The notes below the pieces were generated by a model. It was not told the origin of the DNA, did not search any database, and was given only the letters and a program-made list of their open reading frames with translations. From Peltaster fructicola (Eukaryota; Ascomycota; Dothideomycetes), in the NCBI GenBank assembly GCA_001592805.2, contig CP051143.1, positions 1,612,001-1,676,000 of the forward strand: a stretch of DNA of 64,000 nt. Reading direction: 5' to 3'. Of this stretch, positions 55,546 to 64,000 are shown piece by piece (the first letter of the stretch is position 1; each line of letters begins with the position of its first letter). The position numbers were made by a program, and so were the translations under genes.

Positions 55546-56610
55546 TCAGAAGTAAGTGCTACCGGCATTGATGATCTTCAGACCTCCTGCATCGCCGGTA
55601 TACGCAATCCAGTATCTGAACGGGTGCCATGCCGCCCAGCTGACAGGGTTTTGTGTGTCCATGGTGATAACATCTTCGCCGCTGTCGACATGTGTGATCT
55701 GGAGACCAGCAGCTCCCTCGCGAGCATCTAGGCCGCTACCTGCGACGATATAGTTCCCATCGAAGCTAAAGCTTACATCTCGGACGGAGCCAGCGTGTGA
55801 CATGACGGAGTTGGCGCTATACCACATTTCTGTGTCCCACAGAGTGATGATACTATCATTACCTCCTACTGCAATGTAGGCACCCGTTGGTGAGTGCTGA
55901 ACCGTGTTCGTAGCGCTTGTATGGCCTCTGAGCGTACGGATTGTGTCAAGACTAGGCCAATCTAGAATCTTGATCGGTCCTTCTCCTGTGGTCACAAAGA
56001 GCTTACTGCCGCTGTTCGAGAACGCCATGCCATTGAACTGACCCATGTCTTTCTCTGGTGTCTTCTCTTGCACACTCGTTTCCCATGTAGGTTCGCCGCC
56101 TGGTGCCGTCATGCGTCGAGTGTCCACGAGCTGCACCGTGTCATCTTTGCGGCCGACCAGCAGCTCGTGTCCGTTTGGATGCCATGTTAAGAACAAGCCT
56201 GTGTCTCCTGTCTTGCATTCCGCCAACTTTGTCCCTCGACCGCTGACAGCAACTCCTCCCGGCGTCCTCACATCCCATAACCGACACGATCCATCTTGTC
56301 CTGTGCTCGCGAGGATCGATTCATATGTGGGACAGAAGGCGAGCTTCTCGACATTACCGACATTGGATGCATTGCGGATCTCTGTCGATTGTCTCACGTC
56401 CGGTGCTTCAGGGTTCCATATTCGAATGTTACGAGCGAGAGCTGTGGCGATACAGATACCTGTCGGCGACCATGCGATCGAGCGTATGTTCGGTGCGAGC
56501 AAACGAGACTGGTTCGTGGTCTCACTGAAGGACACAGTCTTTGCTAGGTTTTTGAGATCGCGTGCGAAGGCCTCCTTGGGGCGTTGCTTCGGTGTTCGCG
56601 GCGCCGGCAT
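55546..56610 (-). CDS. TEX1: TEX1/THO3, WD40 subunit of the THO/TREX complex
   Basis: A single-exon protein of 354 aa from ATG 56610 (MPAPRTPKQRPKEAF). THO couples transcription to mRNA export. WD40 repeats cover the whole length: RSIAWSPTG, NIRIWNPEA, SCRLWDVR, FLTWHPNGHELLVGR, MAFSNSGSKLF, IKILDWPSLD, LRGHTSATNTVQHSPTG and IITLWDTEMW, ending in a final blade (WAAWHPFRYWIAYTGDAGGLKI). The order and the short N-terminal arm fit THOC3/TEX1. It is convergent with CCH1 across 194 bp. Confidence 0.85.
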   Translation of the reverse strand: MPAPRTPKQRPKEAFARDLKNLAKTVSFSETTNQSRLLAPNIRSIAWSPTGICIATALARNIRIWNPEAPDVRQSTEIRNASNVGNVEKLAFCPTYESILASTGQDGSCRLWDVRTPGGVAVSGRGTKLAECKTGDTGLFLTWHPNGHELLVGRKDDTVQLVDTRRMTAPGGEPTWETSVQEKTPEKDMGQFNGMAFSNSGSKLFVTTGEGPIKILDWPSLDTIRTLRGHTSATNTVQHSPTGAYIAVGGNDSIITLWDTEMWYSANSVMSHAGSVRDVSFSFDGNYIVAGSGLDAREGAAGLQITHVDSGEDVITMDTQNPVSWAAWHPFRYWIAYTGDAGGLKIINAGSTYF

Positions 56611-56927
56611 GATACGTGTGTGGCCAGCTGCTGGTCGAGGCAATTTGAGGTTGAGGTTGAGGTTCGAAGCTTGAAGCTTGAAGCTTCCTTCCAGAACAAG
56701 AATTATTCATCAAATCAATGCACTGCAATCAATTCTCGCAGCGCGCATCGACACAACTTGCTTTGCTTGATGCTTCACAATGCTCTCTTCCATTCAAGAT
56801 CGTTTGCCTAGGGGCACAGTCTCAAGGCTGCATGAGAGAGTCGTTAAAACGGTGGTACAGTTTTGCTGCTGGTGTTACCATGAGTAGACTACATGATACA
56901 GCTAGCTATTGCCAAGCACAGCATGCA
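56611..56927. other. TEX1 promoter and 3' region of the TULIP-like gene
   Basis: The 317 bp between two minus-strand genes have no gene. The part near 56645-56686 carries a tandem microrepeat. Confidence 0.5.
56645..56686. repeat. Tandem hexamer and heptamer microrepeat
   Basis: TTGAGG occurs three times in a row (56645-56662) and is followed by GAAGCTT-type heptamers repeated (TTCGAAGC, TTGAAGC, TTGAAGC, TT). It lies 35 to 75 bp upstream of the TEX1 ATG, so in the leader or core promoter. Two short repeat families in direct contact suggest replication slippage. Confidence 0.85.
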
Positions 56928-58589
56928 TTACTTTCTATAGACAAGACCCATGATTAGATCACCATCATTCGTGAACAAGGGGTCTTTCATGTCGAAGGTG
57001 CCTCCTCCTGGAAACACAAACTTGCCCTGGTTGTTCACTGCCTCTTGAAGACTGTTGCCCACCTCCGCTGAGTCTCTCGCAGTCGATTCCAAGGCGCCTC
57101 TGATCTTGGATTTGACATCATCGGCGCCTATGTTGAGAAGGTCTCCTAATCCGACAGCGCTGAGGGCTGATGGCACAGGGCCATCATGGTTTGGCTGTAC
57201 TTGTGCATCTATGACTGGCGCTTTGTTCTCCACATCGATATCAAGCTTTCCTGTAGCCTCGACCGAGCTCATGGTGAAGATCGAGTCGGCTGTGCAGGTG
57301 GCTGTCATACTTAGTCTGAGTGTGCCAGCACTATACTTCTGAAATATTGGATCGACGACATTGCCTTCAATGGTTGACTCGAACTTCAGCCAGCGGCGGA
57401 AGATGAAGCTGTTGCTATTCAGCATCCAGACATGCGTGGAGACCTCAGTGTGAAAGTGTGCGGTCATTGTCAGGATACGTGACTCTTGCCAGGGATGACT
57501 TCTTCGTCGGTCCCAGGAGTGCCTCAGATTCTTACCATCCACCTGGAACTCGTTGTTGTCAGCGTCACTTTCGTTGTCAGAGATAGCCCATGGTCCCAAT
57601 CGATCACCAATGAGTCGAAGAGCCATCTCATTCGCTGCTCTCTTGCCCATGATATTGATAGGCGCGAGGGCTTTGCTTATGTAGTCGTCGAAGAATATGG
57701 ACTTGGACATCAGCAAAGTACCACCAATAGACTCGTAGAAGAAGTCGCCAGACCAGGGTAGATCGCTTGTGATCATCTCCCTGTTGCCACACATCTCAGT
57801 GAAGAGGAAGGCGTTAAAGTCAGAACCTGTGCTGCCCTGGCTCGCATCGCCATTCGGCCTGTGATTGATGGTTTGGAGTCGCACACTAGTCGGAGGGAAG
57901 GAAGGAGCAGCAAGCTCGATAGCTGTTGGATCTGGTGTCGTGACAGCGTAGCCCAGGACGTTGTGCTTTGCAGGTTCGTCACGCATCTTTGTCGCTGTCA
58001 GCCACCGGTCGACGAAGAGCTTGAAAGCAGTTCTCGCATCTGCGATAGCGTCATTCCCTTTCAGTTTGATTGTCGATCTTTCCCAGTTGAACGTGAGGGT
58101 GTCCGCAGTGCCGAAGATGACAATCAGCTGAGATACAGAGTAATCTCCTGGTTTGTTGATCTGTTCTCGAATGTTCTCTGGGACGCTTGTCAACTTGCTG
58201 AGTCCGAAGTTGACTTCAAAAGCGAGCTTCCAGCCGCTTGCGTCTTGTGATTGAGGAACATAGCGGGAGTTGTCGTCTTCTGGGTCTTCCTGCACAAACG
58301 TGATGTACTTGCTGCCCCGATCGAAAGTGAGGCAGTAGAGCGCTTTATCGTTGTTGTCTTCATCAATGAGCTCGACGGTGGGCGCCAGGATCTCGCCTTG
58401 GAGCTGTGCCCTTATGGCACCCTTGACTTTCACATCGAACTTCAGTGCCTCCGAATTGATGTCGTAGTAGTATTGTAGAGATTCGTTGATGTTGCCTTGT
58501 GTGAGAGCAATGACCTGATCATATTTGCGGCCATCGCGTGCGTGAAGGGATAGTCCCAAGCGAGAGGCAGAGTCCTTGGATCCAGCCAT
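56928..58589 (-). CDS. Possible TULIP/P47-like protein, divergent partner of the 1,203-aa gene
   Basis: A single-exon protein of 553 aa with no signal peptide or clear TM helix. The N-terminus (DGRKYDQVIALTQGNINESLQYYYD) and the mid part (EVNFGLSKLTSVPENIREQ, YSVSQLIVIFGTADTL) recall the start and the beta-strand pattern of the P47-type TULIP family known from bacteria, where the fold binds lipids. I infer that fold from pattern only, with moderate to low confidence. Alternating hydrophobic residues through 30-500 fit a large beta-rich protein. A C-terminal stretch (LGDLLNIGADDVKSKIRGALES) is helical. The gene is divergent from the 1,203-aa gene across 968 bp, and the pair may act together. 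Confidence 0.65.
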   Translation of the reverse strand: MAGSKDSASRLGLSLHARDGRKYDQVIALTQGNINESLQYYYDINSEALKFDVKVKGAIRAQLQGEILAPTVELIDEDNNDKALYCLTFDRGSKYITFVQEDPEDDNSRYVPQSQDASGWKLAFEVNFGLSKLTSVPENIREQINKPGDYSVSQLIVIFGTADTLTFNWERSTIKLKGNDAIADARTAFKLFVDRWLTATKMRDEPAKHNVLGYAVTTPDPTAIELAAPSFPPTSVRLQTINHRPNGDASQGSTGSDFNAFLFTEMCGNREMITSDLPWSGDFFYESIGGTLLMSKSIFFDDYISKALAPINIMGKRAANEMALRLIGDRLGPWAISDNESDADNNEFQVDGKNLRHSWDRRRSHPWQESRILTMTAHFHTEVSTHVWMLNSNSFIFRRWLKFESTIEGNVVDPIFQKYSAGTLRLSMTATCTADSIFTMSSVEATGKLDIDVENKAPVIDAQVQPNHDGPVPSALSAVGLGDLLNIGADDVKSKIRGALESTARDSAEVGNSLQEAVNNQGKFVFPGGGTFDMKDPLFTNDGDLIMGLVYRK

Positions 58590-59557
58590 TGTTGTATCAG
58601 CCGTGTGTTGATGTCAATCATTCTTGGTCGTCCATGATCTGTTATATCACTCTGTTTCGGCAATCCTGCGTTGGGCCAGGCTGACGCCCTCAATCTGTGG
58701 CTTAGCTGAAAGCATTGCTACAGACCGAGCGATAGTCGTTGCGTAAGACTGTCACGAGTCTCAACATGGCTTCTAGTGTGAGAAGAAGGCCAGCCCGAGT
58801 GGACTGTCTCAGCTCATGCTCCTGGCGTAGACGCCGCCACACACGCTGCATGCAGGACGTATGAGTGTCTCTGCAGTAGTGCTCCTCGCTGTCCGCCTGG
58901 TTACTGGCAGCCTCAATCGATGTGTATCAATTGACGGCCGCTGAGAGAACGTGTGCGTGGGGTTCGCGGTGCCTTCGCTTGGGATACGAGCTGCCGCCGA
59001 AATGTGAAGATGTAGCAGTGGCAGCTGGTGCTAGTGGTGGTCGTTAGTACCCAAACTAATACGGTGAAGAGTTCGAATACTGACTGGTCTGTATACGTGC
59101 AGGGGAGATTCAATTCGAACAACAAGCCAACCTTCTCCACTTCTCGCCAATCGTCGCGTGTCACGGAGCGGAGCGTCCGAGTGCTACGACCAGTCTAGCC
59201 TAGTGTATGGTGAGACTTGGCAAGCCCTGCATTAACTCGTACTCTTCCTCCTCACTATGTACATAGTATACGGTGCTTGCTAGGTGCACAACAGTCCGAT
59301 GGCGCGGACCTGGCACTTTGCTGGCTGGCTGAGATGTCGGTATCATCCTTCGGTCCACAAGTCCAGGCATGCCTACGACAGCGCCATTGTCAAGTCGATA
59401 GCCTTGACCGAAAGCATATAGCAACCATGGCTTGCCTCTCTAGCAGCGACCGGTGCGCAGACTTGACTTATCCTGAGCAGCAGCCTGCTGAAGCCAGAGG
59501 AAGGTAAGAGTCGGCATCACCAGCATATTGATCGTCTTGCAGGCTCAGCTTTACACC
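58590..59557. other. Divergent promoter region of the TULIP-like and 1,203-aa genes
   Basis: About 970 bp with no supported coding sequence. Near 59504-59542 a GTAAGA..TTGCAG pair looks like a leader intron of about 39 nt for the 1,203-aa gene; joining it does not add coding sequence in frame. Confidence 0.5.
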
Positions 59558-62500
59558 ATGATGTCGTCCTTGAAGGCATCAGTCAAGGCAAAATGCCAGA
59601 TCATGAATAACGCCCTCCCAGCAGGCACACTCAAGATCCAGAAGCCATTCTATGTTGTAGAGGATACTACTGGAGAACACATGATCTTCTGCATTGATCA
59701 GTCTGCTCGGCTTTGCCTGATCATGAAAGGGAGGACCGGCAAGAACGAATTGGTTCCATTGCACGCTCACTTGGGTCTTGGTGACGGCCGAGCCGTTACT
59801 GCACTGGCTGTCTCACAGAACATTGATTTAAACATCAACCTCGTATGCAGCGTTCGTAATGCGCACGGTAGCGACGACTTGTTCATCCTGGCGCCCACTC
59901 GTCCAGCACTGGAAGCCTGGACAGACGGTGATACGCTCAAAGGAGACTTGTGCCACGGAGAACAGGCATCGATAACGATTAGAGAAATCATGCTTGGTAC
60001 GAGCAATGATCTCCTCGAGATCTTCCCGATGGTTTACCTGACCTTCTCCCACGCCGGCTCGAACACTGAAGACATATGGGCGATAGATGTCGATGCGCCT
60101 AACAAGACCTGGCGAAACAAAAAGATCCTGCAAATGCCATGCAACCCACGATATATCGTCAGCAAATGTGTGGCTAACCTGAAGCGCTATCGAGGATTAC
60201 TGGTACTCTATCGTGAGGTCAAGGAAAGCGAGCAGCCCTTGCAGATGCGCTTTGTGGGCTACGATGCTGCCAAGCCAAATCCAACTCTGCAATCGATCAC
60301 TCAGCGAGTACCGCCTGACGCCGCTCATGTCGCATCGTTTGAAAACAAGAAAGGACTGACTGACTTCCTGATCAGTGGCAAAGGCCTCCACTGGCTCAAG
60401 TCTATGGACTGCTTTAAAGGCCGTAACAATGGCGGTCACCCAGTTGTGCTCGACAATGACGCTGCGCACTCGGATCTCGAACAATTCTTTACTGCCCAAT
60501 CTCAAGATGTGGTCTCGGCGTGGTCCATGAGCAAATCCAGGGTCGTCTCGTACCAGGAATACTCTATACCAGAGGATGAAGCGCCTATGAAAGCGCTGAC
60601 TCCCGTAATCCCATTGCTTGATCAAGAGGACAGCAAAGCCTTCAGTGCCTTGCAACATCCAAAGCTCGGCCAGAAGCTCTTCGTCATTGACAACAGTGGC
60701 AGTCATATGAAGATGCTGGAACAAGATACGCACACCGCTACATGGGGTCGACCTATTGATGTCATGATCCCTGAGTCTGACCAGATGATTGAGTTCCAGT
60801 CTCATACCTTGCTACTCAAAGTCACAGAGCCTGGCAAAGGCCCGTTGTCGAACCATCCAATCCTGCTGTCAAGCTCTATCGACGCCGAACTCATCGTCAA
60901 TGGTCGGACTATTCGAGTCTCGCCCAAGGGAGAGATTGTAGACACGGATACCGCAGGACAGATCACCGTCATCATCATTTCAACCGGGTTGTCCACACCA
61001 ATACTGACTCTTGGTAACCCTCGAGGTCAGAGCACGTTTGAGAAGCCTGTCGAAGTCGATCCTATGACTAAGTTGTGGGACGAGATGGACAAGGTCAACT
61101 CCCCAGAAGACCTGCGCAAGATGAAAATGAAGGACGGCAAGCCCTTCTTGAAGCCTGGAATTAGCGATGAAGAAGTCAACAATGCTCTCCAGGGTCTTCA
61201 GAAGCTCAAAGAAACTCGAAGGAACCTTAAGGACAAGACACAAAAGCCACAAAGCATTGCAAGTCGTATCTGGGGTGCATTCAAATGGGTTGCGTCTCAG
61301 ATTGCATCGGCTACGAAGTGGTTCTTCGAGCAGATTGATGGTGTGTGGCAGTTCGTGGTTGAAGTCGCCGGCAAGGTATGGAAGTTCGTCCTCGAGAACT
61401 TCCCTCAAGTGGCTGCAGCCATTGAGTGCCTGCTGGAGACCATTGCTGAAGGTGCAGGTTGGCTCATGGCAAAGTTTGGCAAGTTGTTGGGTTGGGACGA
61501 CATCATTGATACCAAGAATATGCTGGTCAACGCTACGACTGCTGGCATGCTCTGGGGCGTTGGCATCATTGGAGAGCTTGAACAAGGAGTCGACAAGTGG
61601 TTCGAGCAGTCAAAACAGTCTGTCCGTGCACTGAAAACCATGGCGTTCCCAGCTGAGTTGCAGGGAAAGTCGATTGCGAATGGACAAGACAGTCTAGACG
61701 ATAAGGACATCCCCGACTGGGTGGACGATGATGAGGACGGTCCCCAATCACCTGCTGCAAACTTCGGCATGTACCATTTCACGAACTCCAATGGACATTT
61801 TGAGGGCGATGGGGAGGGAGGACCAGCGGATCGGATACTCGGGCGTCTGGGATCTCTCTTTGACGAGATCGGCAAGCTTGTTGAACATCTGATGAGCAAC
61901 ATTGGCGATGCTATCTCCGACACTGATGCATCATTCGAAACGATCATTGGCAAGATTGGTCTGGATCTACTTGAAGACATTATAGGTGTCTTCCAGAAGT
62001 TGGCAAACACCATCATTGGATCAATGGGAGACTTTCTCCTAATGATCACCGATTCCATCAACACAGAGATCCAGATCCCAGTTCTGTCACCGCTGTATCG
62101 CAAGCTAACTGGAAACGAGCTTACTGTACTGGATCTCGCATGCTTGCTACTTGCGATTCCTGCCACTATAGTGTACAAGATCATCTACGATGGTGCTGCG
62201 CCTGCTTCGAGACCAGGAGGAGCTGAATGGAAAAAGAAAGACATGTTTAAGGCGGAGTTGGACTCTCGTATGGGTCGTATCAGGGCGGTCATGGCACAAG
62301 CCAACACTGATCCAGAGACTGTTCAGACACAGGCACATATGGACAACATGTCGATCCAGGAGCTTTCGAGCCTTTCAACGGACCAGGAGCAGAGCACCAT
62401 ATCTGCACTCGCAGCATCAGGATCTAGTGTGACGGACGCTGTCGTAGATCGTCGTGCGAAGCTCGAAACGGACTGGCCGAAGTGTTACATGGCAATCCTC

Positions 62501-63169
62501 ATCACTCAGGACATCTTCCGTGCGGGCAAGATCTTTTATAAGCCTTACCACTATGCGCGGGTTACATGGGCTGAATTGAATGGCACAGCAGAGTTCTTTC
62601 GAAAACCTCGGAAAGGCGGAGCGTCAAAGGTTCAGTCTGTATTCAAGTTTGTCAAATTCGCCCTTTGGATACACGATATGGGTTCAGTCATTGTGGACGC
62701 TCCTGGTGTCGTCAAGGATGCACAGACCGACTTCTGGACCTTCTGGGATAGCGACTACGCTGGCGAACGAATAGCGATAACAGGCATCGAAGGCATCAAA
62801 CAAATGGTTGAGCTGGCCTTCTTGACAAAGAAGCCAGTGAAGTCACCCGACTTGAGGGTTGAGTACTACATTCCTCTTGTCAGCAGTGCTGCACAGATAC
62901 CCTTCCTGCTGATGACACAAATCCACTGCTGGACCAAGGAAGGTAAAGACGGCTATCCAATATGGATCGCCGTAGAGGAGTGGATGATCATTGTCAGCAC
63001 TATGCTGAATGCCATAATGGGTCTACAGAGAGGCAAAGACCCAAATGTCAGCACGGCAGCTGCCTTATCCACAGGACTCACTATGACTTATGACTCCGTG
63101 CGAGTCATGGTCGAGCTCATCAAGTTCAACGGCCGCGCACGATCCACATCCTGTGTTGTGGATGCGTGA
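59558..63169 (+). CDS. Large unknown protein with amphipathic and hydrophobic helices
   Basis: A single-exon ORF of 1,203 aa from ATG 59558 (a second ATG follows at once). I do not recognise the family. Residues 1 to about 500 alternate short strands with turns (DLFILAPTRPALEAW, TFSHAGSNTEDIWAID, LFVIDNSGSHMKMLEQD), like a beta-propeller. Residues about 568-670 are aromatic amphipathic helices (IWGAFKWVASQIASATKWFF, VWKFVLENF, AAIECLLETI). An acidic linker follows near 710-770, then further helices and a hydrophobic segment near 855-880 (VLDLACLLLAIPATIVYKII). The last 250 residues hold more hydrophobic helices. There is no signal peptide. I infer a membrane-interacting protein, perhaps working with the divergent 553-aa partner. 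Confidence 0.75.
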   Translation: MMSSLKASVKAKCQIMNNALPAGTLKIQKPFYVVEDTTGEHMIFCIDQSARLCLIMKGRTGKNELVPLHAHLGLGDGRAVTALAVSQNIDLNINLVCSVRNAHGSDDLFILAPTRPALEAWTDGDTLKGDLCHGEQASITIREIMLGTSNDLLEIFPMVYLTFSHAGSNTEDIWAIDVDAPNKTWRNKKILQMPCNPRYIVSKCVANLKRYRGLLVLYREVKESEQPLQMRFVGYDAAKPNPTLQSITQRVPPDAAHVASFENKKGLTDFLISGKGLHWLKSMDCFKGRNNGGHPVVLDNDAAHSDLEQFFTAQSQDVVSAWSMSKSRVVSYQEYSIPEDEAPMKALTPVIPLLDQEDSKAFSALQHPKLGQKLFVIDNSGSHMKMLEQDTHTATWGRPIDVMIPESDQMIEFQSHTLLLKVTEPGKGPLSNHPILLSSSIDAELIVNGRTIRVSPKGEIVDTDTAGQITVIIISTGLSTPILTLGNPRGQSTFEKPVEVDPMTKLWDEMDKVNSPEDLRKMKMKDGKPFLKPGISDEEVNNALQGLQKLKETRRNLKDKTQKPQSIASRIWGAFKWVASQIASATKWFFEQIDGVWQFVVEVAGKVWKFVLENFPQVAAAIECLLETIAEGAGWLMAKFGKLLGWDDIIDTKNMLVNATTAGMLWGVGIIGELEQGVDKWFEQSKQSVRALKTMAFPAELQGKSIANGQDSLDDKDIPDWVDDDEDGPQSPAANFGMYHFTNSNGHFEGDGEGGPADRILGRLGSLFDEIGKLVEHLMSNIGDAISDTDASFETIIGKIGLDLLEDIIGVFQKLANTIIGSMGDFLLMITDSINTEIQIPVLSPLYRKLTGNELTVLDLACLLLAIPATIVYKIIYDGAAPASRPGGAEWKKKDMFKAELDSRMGRIRAVMAQANTDPETVQTQAHMDNMSIQELSSLSTDQEQSTISALAASGSSVTDAVVDRRAKLETDWPKCYMAILITQDIFRAGKIFYKPYHYARVTWAELNGTAEFFRKPRKGGASKVQSVFKFVKFALWIHDMGSVIVDAPGVVKDAQTDFWTFWDSDYAGERIAITGIEGIKQMVELAFLTKKPVKSPDLRVEYYIPLVSSAAQIPFLLMTQIHCWTKEGKDGYPIWIAVEEWMIIVSTMLNAIMGLQRGKDPNVSTAAALSTGLTMTYDSVRVMVELIKFNGRARSTSCVVDA

Positions 63170-64000
63170 GAGTGTACAACAACTTCTTGGTCTGTCAATG
63201 CTCATACTTTCTGCCGGAGTTCTTACCGCAGAGCTCGTCCTGACGATCAGGCACTTCTGATATAACAGCACAGCAGTAGGAGGACTCTAGTATGGTGCTG
63301 GCGGCATCATCAACTGCATATGTAAATAATCTTTGTCACATATGATCGCCTTGGCGTAGCTCAGGCTATCAAGCAATGGCCTGACCGTTATCATCATTGC
63401 CGTATCTCTTGTCACTCTTTCTCTTCGGTTCTTGTACACCATACTACATGGTAGAACTTCTCAAGAGTCTTGCAACGGACCTTGCACAACAGCAGACAGG
63501 GATCGCCAGCAGTTGAAAACATCTAGCAATCCCTGTTGGGCTGCGCAAACGAGAGATTCGCCAGACTAACGAGCAGTTCCCGTATCTGCTTGAGACTGGC
63601 GAGAGCCGCTGTGGCAACGACATCGTCGTTCGTCACGCCTTGTGCTCGCTTGTCTGCCGTCTATCGACCTCACTGCATCGTTCTTACATTGCTTCCTCTT
63701 CGAACCTCGCACGCTCGAGACGATGCCGTGACATCACTGAGACCCCAAAGTTTGGTTTACGACAGAGTCCCCTCCTTCATGCAGGCATTGTGGAGAGTGC
63801 GGATATAGCCCGTGCTGCGTGTGGCCGGCTTGCATACACTCTATATCCGACACACGCGATCGCTTGACGATGTCTTCGATCGTCATCTGTTAGTGCCTCA
63901 GTTACACAAGAAAGCCCTGCGAAGCTGTGTGAGCTGAAGATGGCCGATCTCCTCAGCCCGATGAATGCTCAGTCGCATTTGGTTACTGCATCATCCGATC
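63170..64000. other. Right-edge region without a supported gene
   Basis: About 830 bp of mixed composition with only short unconvincing ORFs. A gene could start beyond the edge. Confidence 0.45.

Noticed and set aside
59217-59507. An upstream exon for the 1,203-aa protein
   Set aside because: Joining this frame across the GTAAGA..TTGCAG segment reaches a stop before the ATG, so it is at best leader sequence.
63536-63867. Open frames near the right edge
   Set aside because: Two overlapping frames of similar length with Ser/Arg/Leu-rich, low-information sequence and no motif.

Overview
The window looks like nuclear DNA of a filamentous ascomycete. The proteins read as Pezizomycotina, most likely class Dothideomycetes and perhaps the Mycosphaerellales; that placement is inferred from gene content and protein style only. 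The evidence is monocistronic genes on both strands, introns mostly 44 to 80 nt with GT..AG ends and CTAAC or CTGAC-like branch sites, a HET-NACHT-ankyrin protein, fungal MED16, CCH1, SCD6, ATG8 and NCE101. I see no rRNA, tRNA, CRISPR array, retroelement or DNA transposon.

Layout. 0.4-12.1 kb: a small GPI-type secreted protein, RRP36 (ribosome biogenesis), RCE1 (CaaX protease), a long serine-rich two-TM protein, an unknown 422-aa protein, a PEX39-like KPWE protein and SCD6 (mRNP/P-body factor). 12.5-24.4 kb is gene-poor and accessory in character: an NLR-like HET-NACHT-ankyrin gene whose frame changes once inside the HET domain, an orphan two-exon gene, and two tandem paralogues of a zinc-binding fungal family. 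24.8-31.4 kb: NCE101 (short, two exons), ATG8, an M1 aminopeptidase with a mitochondrial-type extension, and two small unknown proteins. 32.3-47.4 kb is dense housekeeping: PRP31 and CLF1 head to head, a CsbD-like stress protein, an HST3/HST4-type sirtuin, MED16, a ferroportin-like iron exporter, and a DDT/WHIM-PHD chromatin protein. 47.4-56.6 kb: an Asp/Glu racemase family enzyme, the calcium channel CCH1 in one 6.6-kb exon, and TEX1/THO3. 56.9-63.2 kb: a divergent pair, a 553-aa protein that may have a P47/TULIP-type fold and a 1,203-aa protein with amphipathic and hydrophobic helices.

Functional links. RNA metabolism is prominent: RRP36, SCD6, PRP31, CLF1, TEX1 and MED16. PRP31 and CLF1 share a 182-bp intergenic promoter region. 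Several convergent pairs end so close together that their 3' UTRs must overlap, for example MED16 and ferroportin with stop codons 2 bp apart. The least explained part is the divergent pair at 56.9-63.2 kb, which is my best candidate for an undescribed two-component system; the zinc-finger paralogues and the interrupted NLR-like gene come next. Exon boundaries were worked out by eye from splice signals, phase and family conservation.
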